This document shows, piece after piece, positions 53,000 through 64,000 of a stretch of 64,000 nt of DNA. Below the pieces are notes generated by a model, which was not told where the DNA came from, ran no database searches, and saw only the letters and a program-made list of their open reading frames with translations. The position numbers and the translations under genes are program-made. Each line of letters starts with the position of its first letter. Positions within the stretch are counted from its first letter, which is position 1. Source of the DNA: Dirofilaria immitis (lineage: Eukaryota > Nematoda > Chromadorea > Rhabditida > Onchocercidae); contig JAKNDB010000092.1 in NCBI GenBank assembly GCA_024305405.1, positions 312,001 to 376,000 of the forward strand, in the 5' to 3' direction.

Positions 53000-53191
53000 C
53001 TATATGACTTAATCAATGATCTGAATAAGTTAGTAAATGGGTCATATGAGTCATTCAGTGGTCTATATAATTTAGTAAATGATCTATATGATTTAAGCGA
53101 TAGCTCTATATGTTACATATGGGTGATTAATATGACTCAGTAGATGATCTGTTTGACTTATTGAATGACCTATATAACTTATTGAATAACT
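53000..53191. repeat. degenerate minisatellite, ~21-26 base period
   Basis: Variants of TGATCTATATGACTTAGTAAA recur head-to-tail (for example near 53001, 53041, 53067, 53088, 53132 and 53163), with drift between units. Confidence 0.7.
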
Positions 53192-56100
53192 TTATGAATT
53201 TGTTGTTATTTTATGCGAATATTTAAAATAAAATCAGAAAAATATCGAATTAATAAACTCATTTCATATTATCCTTTTCTGTTTACTTTAGTCTTTCTTT
53301 TCTTTTTTCTATTTATGCATTTCTTCTCCTTTTTTTCTTATTTTATATTGATCTTTTACAAAAGTAAGAATAATCAGAATATTAAATCACAATCAAGTTT
53401 TTCGATAGAAAGATCAGAATAAATTGAAAATAGGAAAATTCTAAAGATAATATTAAATCAAGCAAAGATTATTTTAACTGTAGAAGTTTCACTTTTAATT
53501 TTTTTATTTTTAAAAAGTTTTGTTTATTACAATTACTTCACTAATCGAAATAACTCTTATTCATTTATTGATTTATAAGAGGCCTTATTGACATACTTCA
53601 GAAATGATACTTCAAATCTTTTCATTAAAAACAAATTGATAGCTTTATGTAAGTATATAATAATAATTAATGATTCAATGAATAATTATTAGAATATACA
53701 ATTTATATCACTGATCTTCAGAATGTTTACATATTTGATCTATCGATTTATTTCGATATGATAGAAAATTTTCTTTCTCTGATATTTTCTTGTTATCGAA
53801 AAAATTAATCAAATTAATAAACCATTTCTTGAGATTATTTATTACAATGTCTACAAGTTAATAGCAAATCGAAGTTTTGATTTTAGAATTAAAATTAAAA
53901 ATTAAAATCGCTTTGTAAATGTCAATTTTATTTCTAATCTCATCTCTAATTTTTTTAGATATAATTTTCATCACATTTAATTAACGTTAGCGCCGTAATT
54001 TCTAACAAATAAGATTGTGATCCTTTTGGATATTTTGAAATCAGAAAAATTTTGAATTTTTATTAACAAAACTTTTCTTCGTCATAATTTCATTTTATAA
54101 AATATATAGAAATTATCTTTTAATTATTCAAAATTATATGTACACATTTATCTGTGTTAAGCTTATTATCAGCTGATATAGTATTACTGCCCAGAAATTC
54201 GGCATTATGTTTTCCATTTATTTTTAAATATTTTTTATTTTAAAATAAACTTTTTAAATTGACCATAAATTCCAATGTATATATTTCGAAATCACAGTAA
54301 GATATATATAAAAATAAGATGTAAATTAAAAAAATATATCTATATGCTTGAAATTTTTTTCAGAAAGTAAATAAGATATGCAATAATGCTTATCATTTTA
54401 TCATCCAAAATAAATTCATTGTTCATCCAACAAATAATCACAATCAATTGCTGAAATATTACAATTGTATAAAAGAAAAAGCTTTATGCAAATTGAATTT
54501 ATAAAGCAAATATTTAAATAACCATTGATACATACAATATTTTTTCCCTTCTTAAAATGTTTTTTTTCTTCAATACTAAAATGAAAAAATACAATTTTTT
54601 TTCTTGCACAATTTTATAAAAAAATTTAAAAAAGTTCGACACTTTTTTTCTTTAATTTATAATTCTAAAAGACATTTTATTCGATAGTTCTATTGATGGA
54701 ATATTTAAATATGGCAAAGATAAAAATTATAAAGAAAAAAGGAAAAAATGGGGAAGAAATAGTATTATATGTATGATTAATACAAACATTTTTTCCAATC
54801 ATTCAAACGAATTTTCCTTTCAAATTTTAAATAACAAAAAAATTTTTGTTTTTTTTTCTTTCAATTTTATTATAAATAGATGATGATGTCATAGGATAAA
54901 TTCTGAAATTATTTATAAGCATAAATAATGATTATTGCAATCAGTGATAACAAATAAAATTTTGATTTCAATTTGTTTCTACTTAATTGTATATTCGATT
55001 TTTGAAATATAATGTTTATTGGCATTAGTTTTTGATCAGTTTTTATTTATTTTTCTTATCAAGAAGACATCTGATAAGAAAGAATAGGATTGATATTATT
55101 ATAAAATGATATCAATCCTCTCTTTCAACTTTTCTTTTTTTCAATTTTCCATTCCCGGAAATCGCATATTATTAATTAATATACATTGATGATGACGATG
55201 ATGATGATGATAATGAGAATTTGCATGTTCGACGAGTTATTTGATTTCAATTTGTAACGAAATCTAAGTTAATCCAAATTCATTTTTGCTTCATTCTCGA
55301 ATTCTTCGTTTTTTCTCGAGAATTTGATTCTTCCTTTTATTATATTTTTTCCTTAGAATGATTGATGTAACAGTTTTAAATCAAATTTGATAACTTGTTT
55401 GTTTTCAATATTTTCGCATCTTTTCAATTTATATATGATCCATCACATTTTTTAATTTTTTCTTTTGCTGATCTTTTCTCTTTTAATAATATTGTCTCTA
55501 AAAAATATGAAAATCTTAATTTCTAATTTTTTATTAAGAATTATGAATTATATAATTATTCTGATTATTTAATTTTTATGCAAAATTTTTCCAATATTTT
55601 TTACAATCAATGCATCCCATCACATATCATTATCCATTTAATATATGAATGATAATAGATATAAAGAAGGCATTAAAATTATTTTCCTATATATTCTTAT
55701 ATAATTATCTGAAGTGATAATATTAAGTATTGGTTATCATTTTTCAATAAATTCTATCGATAATAACACAAATATACTTTAGTTACTCTTAGTTTAATTG
55801 AATACCCAATATCAATTAATCAATACTAATATGAAAAAAATAGAATTATTTGATATAGCATATTAGGAATTGCTTATTCCCGACCAAAATTAAATTATAC
55901 AAGTCGAATATGATAATTATCAGCAAATATTTCAATTTCAAATAATTCTAATAGCAAGCAATAAATAATTCATCTCTCTTGGGAATCTTTTAACAATTTA
56001 ATTATTTGATAATCAGATCAAATGAACAGCTGCTACATTTTAGCATATATCAACATATATGCGCATTATACTGTAAAATGACATATTTTAAAATGGAGTC

Positions 56101-56439
56101 AAAAGATATGAAGTATTTGAGATAAATTTATTACTATAATGCATGCAATTTAAAAATTTTATAATAATTATTAAAATATTATTATATTTACATAGACTAT
56201 TAATGATTAAAATCGAGAATATTATGAAATATATGCATAAGTCTTTTAAAATAATTCCCTTAATCAATATTTCAATGATATTATCATAATTCAAATCTAT
56301 GCTAATTAATCAATATATATATTGATTGATAGGCAGTTTACCCTTTTTTTCTCATATTCATAGTTATCCATTTGTGGCTGATTAATTTTCTGAAGAAAAA
56401 AAACGAAAAAGTTTTAAAAATTTCTCACTTTTCTCTTTT
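53192..56439. other. AT-rich intergenic DNA, no gene recognised
   Basis: No supported exon. A short GATGAT run lies at 55186-55212. Confidence 0.45.
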
Positions 56440-56770
56440 TCTTTCTCAAGCATTCCAAATTTTCTCTTTCTTTCCTTTTCTCTCTCTTTCTTTCTTGTCT
56501 CTCGTCATCTTTTAAAATTTACTATTTGCAGATATAAATTAGATTAAAACGACAATTTAGTTTTTTTACCGGTATCATAATGGTTACTTAATCATTCCAA
56601 TGCTTTCTCCCTCTTTCTTTCTCTCTCTCTCTTTCTTTTCTCTCTTTCTCTCTCTCTTTCTTTTTCTCACTTTCTCTCTCTCTCTGTCTCTTAAAATTTT
56701 ACTATTTGCAAATTTAAGTTGGAATGAAATGACAAGTTGGTTTTTTAACAACATCATGTTAGTTAGCAAA
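56440..56770. repeat. duplicated CT-rich block with TTAAAATTTACTATTTGCA tail
   Basis: Two units of roughly 180 bases. Each is a CTTT/CTCT tract followed by TTAAAATTT-ACTATTTGCA and then GACAA-TT-GTTTTTTTA with diverged sequence (tails begin near 56509 and 56690). The long charged minus-strand frame across it reflects the CT tract. Confidence 0.75.
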
Positions 56771-59700
56771 TAAGAAAAAAAAAGGAGGAAATAGATGATG
56801 CAAATATGTTCAAACTTTTTCGATAGCAAAAAAAAGGGAAAAGATCCTATAAATAAATGATGGTAGAAAGGGAAAAAAGAATTGAAGACATTTAGAATTA
56901 TGCGACACATTTCAAAATTGCTTGTCATGTCGTTCAATTGTAGTCTAGGCTAAGCTATCGAGTTGAGCTATATCTTATATTTTATGTTAGTTTTGGATAT
57001 ATTTCGGGCCAAGGAATATAGGCGCTTGAAAGAGGACATTTTAAGCTGCTAATTCAATATATATATATATATATATGTTGGACCGACAAATGAAAGAGGA
57101 TTTTTAGATAGAAATAGACGGACGATATGCTTGGAATTGGAGCCGTTATTTCATTTTCTTTTTTTTGCTTTTACAATCCTATCAATTATTTATTCATTTA
57201 TATTAATCTAATTTAATTTAATTCAATTCAATTCAATTCAGTTCGATTCATTTAATCGATCATATTATTATTATCGTCATTTTTTGAAAAAAATGAGTTT
57301 TATAGGTAGTTTAAAAAAATTTTTGCTATTAAAAAATGTGTAATTAATTATTTATAATTGTATATTGCCAATCAGTAATTATCAATGTATTCAATTATTT
57401 CTATTATTGAATATTTTATTTTTTATGATTTAACTTGAACACTACATAAATCTCAGGTAAAAATTTAGTTTAAAAAATAACTGATCTAAAAAATATGTAG
57501 TATTGATAAAATTTGATGTAAGCTTTTTATAGAATATGTCAAATTTTATTGAGATCATATATTTTTAATAAATATAAGATATTTATAAGATAAGAAGATA
57601 AGCGTATGTGATAAGAATGAAAAAGCGAAAATTCGAATAATTAAGAAGATTGTCATAAATGTAGATTGGTCTCAAAGCACCACTGATAAAAGTTATCATC
57701 ACTTACCCTTTCAAAAATTGTCCATCTTTATCATAAATCTTTTTTTTTCTCATCAATATCCTTCCCAATTATCTAAATGATAAATACTATATATCAGTTT
57801 GTCTTGCTTATCTTATTTATTTTCTTGTAAATTGTATTAGTTAAAATTTTGGAGTATATAAAATTTTCAAATGAAAATATTTCGAGGGAAAAATTTTTAT
57901 CTTTTATCTTTTACAATTAGTACTGTTATTTTCGCTTCAATGAATTCTTCATGAATGATATTTTGAAATGACTGTTAACTATTATTATTTTTTTCGCAAT
58001 TTAAAATTCAATTTGAATTGTTATTCCCCACTTATGTACTCATTATCATACGTGAAAAAACGTGGGAAAACCTTTTAAGTGTATAGATTTGATGATTATC
58101 ATTGTGAATCGTTGACAATTGTCAATTTCTTCCTTTCTTTCTTTATTTTCTTTCTTTCAATAACTCTTTTTTCTTTCATGACATTGTTATTATTCGATTT
58201 AAAATATCTTTTGTCAAATTCAAGGTTAAATTTTGACAACTGTTTTACTCTTTTTTTAAATAAAATTTTTGTCAAAAATTATAATATATTAACGATGCTC
58301 TTATGCATTCTTCAATTTCTATCGCATATTTTTAAATTTTTTTCCTAATCAGCATCATCATTATCATTATCATTGTCATTATTATTATCATTATTATTTC
58401 GTTATTGTTATCATTGCCTCTTCTGTTTTTTTTTCCACTTTCTATTTCTTAAATTAGAACATTTATTATTATCGGTTAGTCAGTATCATTTTTTATCGGC
58501 AACTGCTCGTTTTCTTCGTTTAAATTATCAGTTATCAGCATCACTTCCATATCTCCAACTCCTGTCATTTTATCGGCAAATGGAGAATTTTGAGAAAAAT
58601 TCTGTTACATTGCAAAAAGCTGTACTAATTAGACAAACGCAGACATTATATTAATTTAATATAATTTTCAAATAAATCCATAACTAAGAAAATTCATATA
58701 TCAAATTTTTTTGTATACAATTTACCTATTATAGCAGACAATCTTATAATCTTTATATATCCCGAATTCTGATTAAATATTGATCAAAAAGATCAATAAT
58801 TTAAGCCAAGATTGATATATTCTCTCTGAAAGGATCAATATCTTCATTTTCAATTTTGATCCATCCAATTTCAATAAAAAACAAATGTTTAGAGACAAAT
58901 AGATCTTATCGTTTATCCGATTAATAATTTATTTCCTATTTATTATCTTTCATTTAATTCATTTTTTAAAAAAATTTTAAATACTCAAAAATTTGATTGA
59001 TAAATTGAAATATCAAAATTAAATGAATTTAATGACTAACATAGTTTAATGGATTTAAAATAAACGCAAAATTTTGAACATTTTTTCTTTCGTCTATAAA
59101 TGTTTCATTAAATTTTATTAAACAAAATTTTTAAAAAAAGAAAAGGGAAGGAAAACAAATAGAAATTTTTATTTTATCAATAATATTAAATTTATCAGCC
59201 AATTATTTTATTTGATAACTCCTTTAAATTTTTATTTTTGAAAAAATTTACAAAAAAATAAAAAGCGAAACAATACTTTTATCTTAAGAATTCACTTTAA
59301 CAAGCTAAAACGAAATAATGTTACACTTTTTCTTTTTTTAAGAAAAAAATATTCTCTCTATTCTTCCTGTCAAACTTCTTTTTCTTCCATTTTCTATTTT
59401 CATCTTCTACTTTTCAATTTTTCTCTTATCCTTTCGCTTCTTACTTTTCATAGTTTCAAAATTGTAAATGAATGAAGAAAATAATGAAAATGTAGAACGA
59501 ATGATTAACTATCAGATGAAATGTAATTTGATTCTCTCTTTCGCAACATTTTATTTTTAACATTTCATCTAAAATTAGATTTCAACAAAAATTATTTTCA
59601 AATTATACTTATTTTATAATTTATTTATTAATGAAAAATTAATTAGTTTTATTAAATTATTCCTATTTATATTATAATTTTAATAATTTTTATTTTATTT

Positions 59701-62661
59701 TAATATAACAAAATATATAGCATTGTGATTGTTTGAAATGAAAACTATTTATCAAATTAGTTCAGAATGAGTTCGTAATTCTTACTCTAAATGAATGAAT
59801 TAAGTGATATTCTTATCTTTATATATCCCTAATGGAAAAGAATGAATTAAATGATATTCTTATCTTTGTCATATTAGATTATGACGAAGCAAATCATAAA
59901 TACACATATACGCAATCAATTATTCAAGAATTGTAAATAATATCACTTACAGTCAGTATCATATTTGCCTATTTTCTTAGCAAGAAAACGAAATCTGATA
60001 AGGATTAAATTTCGAGAATTTCGAGATAATTTCACTTATTATTCTTCTTACACCCTTCTCTGACCATTGTTGATGAATTGTGTCAAAATAAAATTTAAAA
60101 TTGAGATTGAAACAATTTATACATTTCTCCTTTCCATCATTCTTTTAATAATCGATCTATTCTGTACATAAAACTTAATTATCATATTAAGTAATACGAA
60201 ATACTATAAACGGATATTAATTTAAATTAAATTTAATTATTGCCAATATATTTTATTTTAAGTTAATCATTTATTTTTATATTATTTTACAATTTTATTA
60301 TATTTTTTTAGCAAAAATTTGAATATAAAACAATTTATCATTGAAATGCTATGAATATAAATTATTCATTTTCAAATGCACAATTTATAGTAGCAGTATT
60401 ATTAATATTTGAAATATTTTTCTAATGAATAATTCTTTTTAATTTCTGCCTTTTTTAAACTTCATTTTCATGATGTTATCATCATTTATAATATCTATTT
60501 AATCGAATGATATCATTGTCATTTATATACGACAAACTTTTTCCTTTTCCGCTATGAAAATTTTTGATTCCAAAAGTTGATGTCATTTACAAACATATAT
60601 TCTAATAGAATTTTTAACACGCAATAATTATATTTAAATATGAAACTAATTTATGCAAATTTCAATTGTTATTAAAAATACTAATCTAGTGTTAATAGTG
60701 TTTATTTGAGTAACTTTGATTGTTGAAAAATTTTTTTAAACATTTTGATAAATAAATGATATAAATAGATATTGATAAAAATTAAAATTATTCATTGTTT
60801 TGAAAATTCGGAAAATTGAACTTATTAATAAAATATATTTACAATGTGAACGATATTATTGCATTTATTTATTCTGATATTTTCGTTGAAAATTTTCTTT
60901 CAGATTTCTTCATTATTTTTAATCGTTTCAATTTGATTTTTAATAATTTTATTCTTTTTAAATATCAATAATTAATGTTTAATTTTAATAAATTGAAAAT
61001 TTTATTTTTAACAATGGCTATTTTAAAATAAAAAGAATAAATTATTTTAAAATATAATTTTATAAACTATGAAAAAAGCATTTTTAATAAAATTATTTTC
61101 CAATTTTCCGTTTCAATTTTTCCTTTTTAATTTAATTTTCCTTTTTTTTCATTTAATTTTCACCCATCATTTTATTTTTATTCTATTTTTATAATTTTTA
61201 AATTAAAATAAACAATAAAAAAAGTAATTTTTACTGTATCCAATATAAAATTATTGCAGAAAAAAGGCAGTTTCTTAATTTAAATATTAATTGCCTAATT
61301 ATTATTTAATAATTAATTTCTTCTATAGTGATCTTTTTACCTTCATATAATCACAAATTTTTATATTAAAAATTAAATTTATTAGTCATAAATTAGTCAT
61401 CAATTATTGCAATTCTAATTAATAAGCAAAAATTTGATGAATAAATAGTGCTAATAATTTGCATATGAAGTTTAGATGGTAGTATGATTTTATTTGAAAT
61501 GCTTATTTTTGATCTTACCTAGCTTGATTGCAATAAAATTATTAGAAAATATCTTTACTATCCTAGCATTGTAATGTATAGCCTAATTTTTTGATAATGA
61601 TTTTGAACATTTTCAATCAATAAAAATTAACTTTTAATCTATCAGTTTGATGATAATTGTTTAATTAGTAAATAAGTTTTTAATCAATTAGTTTGATATG
61701 TCTTCTTATGCAAAACGATTATATTATAATTATTAGATTGAAATGAATATTCTCTTCAAAATATAATTTCTTTCTAATCATTTCTATTTTAGTAGAAAAT
61801 TGAATATTCTTTATTTTACAACAATTCTTTGTTTTTTTAGTTTTTAAAAATTTATATTATTTAAATTATTCATTAAATTTTCTTTCAAATTTTTAGAGAA
61901 TCAAATAATTTAATAAAATTTTTTCTACAAAGAACAGATAATTTAGTGAAATGTCTTATAAAAGACAAATTGTTTATCAAAATATCCTATAAAAGAAAAT
62001 TGATTAGATATTAGATCAATAGAAAAATGGCAAATCTTTATTGTTATATTGTTACATTGTTATAAATGTTTATTATTATATGGAGAAATAAATATAATTC
62101 TCGTATTATAATTTTATTAATAGATATTGATTGATTAGAATATACAAGTATATTCTTAGCAACCTTTATAATCAATTCTTTATAATGATAAAAAAATTTT
62201 TTATTGGCATATATTTTTATCAATATCTGTTGACAAATATTTTTGAAAATTATATTTTTCTTACATTATTTTTTCTTTATATGGAAGAAAAAAATATTTT
62301 CATGTTTATGGATTAATTGCAATCTCAATTTCATCCTACTTATCATTTTATGATCACTTAAATTTATTTATCATTTGAATCATATCTGAATTTATTGAAA
62401 TAATATGTTGAACAAATAATATGAATTCTTTGCTTCTCATCATTTAATTTAAAATTTCAGAAATATTATATTATTGAACTCATGATAGGAAGGAAAATGA
62501 ATTGTAAACGTTAGTCATATTGATACGGCATTAATGATTTCATATTCTACAAACTGTTTATTTCCTGTAATCCTTTTATCAATTTATTTTATTTCATAAA
62601 TAATGTCTCCTATTTGATAATAATTTTCATAAACTATTACTGAGATAAGCTTGAAATTAAA
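56771..62661. other. AT-rich intergenic DNA upstream of the kinesin gene
   Basis: No exon I can support. It includes an AT dinucleotide run at 57059-57076, AATTC units near 57215-57245, and a two-copy 28-base repeat at 59793-59820 and 59840-59867. The hydrophobic frames near 58079-58654 look like composition effects. Confidence 0.45.
59793..59867. repeat. two-copy repeat, period 47
   Basis: GAATGAATTAAGTGATATTC plus TTATCTTT at 59793-59820 is repeated with one change at 59840-59867. Confidence 0.85.
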
Positions 62662-63899
62662 ATGGAGGAAGAAGGAAAGGTAAAAGTTGCCGTACGTGTT
62701 CGTCCTTTTAATAAACGAGGTATGCGATTATTACTTCTTTTATTTTTTAATAAGAAAATATTTTAATAAATTTAAATATTCAAAAATTTTCATATTAGAT
62801 TAATTAAGGATTTTTTTAGTAAAAAGCAAAGATAGTTAAAATATACTAACATTTTTCAAAACTAATTTTTATTAATGTTCGATTTAATTTTCCATTTCTT
62901 TTTCCATTAATTGTTGTGATAAAAGTAGCAGAAATATCGAAGGAAAAAAATTTATGAAAAAATTTATGGAAAAATTTCAACCTATTTATCATTAAAAGAA
63001 GAATATATTTTTAATAAATTCAAATTCCTTAGATTTTCTTTTTTTTTTTTGATTCAGGGAAAATTTTTATAAAATATATATTATATTCTAATATTTGAAA
63101 TAATATTTTTATATCATTTCTAATATTGAAACAATTATTTTATTTTTTTAAAAGATAAAAGTACAAAATGCAATATATAAGTATAATTCTTGAAAATATG
63201 TTAGTTTAAACAATTGGTAGTAGGATAGAAAATGAAGAAAAAATCAAACTTAATGATCGTTTAAAAATAGTTCTATTTTTCAGATACATTTTTTTGTTTT
63301 GACTTGCTTACATAAATAAGCATTTTATATTTCTCTTCTATTAATCATGCAATATTTATGAATCTTTAAAAATTTAACTTCCATTTTTGGAACGAATGAA
63401 AAATAAGAGTGAAAAGAGGAAAGAAAATTTCATTTTTCTTTCTCAACTTTTCTATTTTATTTGTTTTTTTAAATTAATTTCATTTAACCATTTTATAAAT
63501 TTTATTTTCACTTATAATTTCTTTTTTTCAAGAACGAGATTTGAATACAAAATGTATCGTATCAACAATCGATGATCAAACAATTCTTCGACATCCTATT
63601 GATGAGTAAGTTAAATTAAATATCATTTATTTAATAATTAGTCATCAGGCTAGGAATTAATAATCGGAAGTTAATTCATCCAATAAGTAATAATTTGATT
63701 TCTTTTATGCATTTTTTTGCTATACCTTTTAAAGTACTCTGCATATTTGTAAAAATATATATAAAATTCTCAAAATAAATTTTATTTCATAAAATTTAAT
63801 TTTTGTTGAAAGTATAAGTTTATTCTAGGAAGCAGCCAAAAAGTTTCGCATATGATCATTCCTTCAATTCTTTTGATCCTAATTCAAATGATTTTATCG
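62662..63899 (+). CDS. kinesin-3-type motor protein, N-terminal exons only (cut by window end)
   Basis: Three exons in phase: 62662-62719, 63533-63605, 63829-63899. The first reads MEEEGKVKVAVRVRPFNKR, the opening beta strand of a kinesin motor domain. The second continues ERDLNTKCIVSTIDDQTILR and the third SFAYDHSFNSFDPNSNDFI, the strand equivalent to F-x-Y/F-D-x-x in kinesins. Overall this is most like the kinesin-3 branch (UNC-104/KIF1, KIF16B, KLP-6), where VRVRPFN-RE and D-L-x-x-K are typical; I cannot choose between them from 66 residues. The P-loop exon lies beyond the window. The start codon is preceded by AAA, as is usual in nematodes. The role (plus-end vesicle transport) is inferred from the family. 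Confidence 0.85.
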
Positions 63900-64000
63900 G
63901 TATGTAATTAAAAATTTTTCATTTCTGTTTTTTGAGATAATTCATATGAAATTAGCTATAGTAATCCAATTAGTGAGTAATTGCTGCTACAGTAAATTAA

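Noticed and set aside
56584..56937. 117-codon minus-strand ORF with long Arg/Lys/Glu run
   Set aside because: Produced by the CT-rich tract; no conserved motif.
58373..58654. 93-codon plus-strand ORF, partly non-repetitive
   Set aside because: The hydrophobic first half comes from ATT/CTT repeats, and I found no splice partners or motif for the second half.

Overview
This window looks like nuclear DNA of a nematode, most likely a filarial worm (Onchocercidae). It is very AT-rich. Its protein-coding genes are split into many short exons with TTTCAG-type acceptors. It carries a decayed fragment resembling the Wolbachia surface-antigen (Wsp) family and a fragment of mitochondrial cox2. A nuclear Wolbachia fragment is what one expects from a filarial host with a present or past Wolbachia infection. 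The species cannot be named from sequence alone.

Layout. 1-3500: AT-rich, no firm gene. 3550-8163 (+): TTD14-like P-loop protein, eight exons. 9.9-16.3 kb (-): an uncharacterised, probably secreted protein (12477-16324) with a decayed paralogous exon downstream at 11.4-11.6 kb and perhaps another at 10.1 kb. 19556-29804 (-): a complete long-tailed class I myosin (HUM-1/Myo1e-f type), 25 exons, with motor, degenerate IQ, TH1, basic/proline linker and SH3. 30-45.8 kb: gene-poor, with a ~610 bp ATT microsatellite, two elongator tRNA-Met genes, several small tandem repeats and the Wsp-like remnant at 40.2 kb. 45891-47913 (+): an atypical Rho-family GTPase ending in a CAAX box. 49.4-49.6 kb: the cox2 NUMT. 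52.7-52.9 kb: an unexplained GC-rich island. 53-62.6 kb: AT-rich with tandem repeats. 62662-end (+): the first three exons of a kinesin-3-type motor, cut by the window edge.

The genes are separate units on both strands. I see no operon and no shared pathway. The myosin, the Rho GTPase and the kinesin all act on the cytoskeleton, but nothing here ties them functionally.

A general caution: four independent gene models each need one or more single missing bases to stay in frame. Most of these lie in homopolymer runs and every one is a loss of one base. That pattern points to homopolymer contraction in the assembly rather than to four dead genes. All exon models were built by eye from frame, splice signals and remembered family sequences; no search was run.
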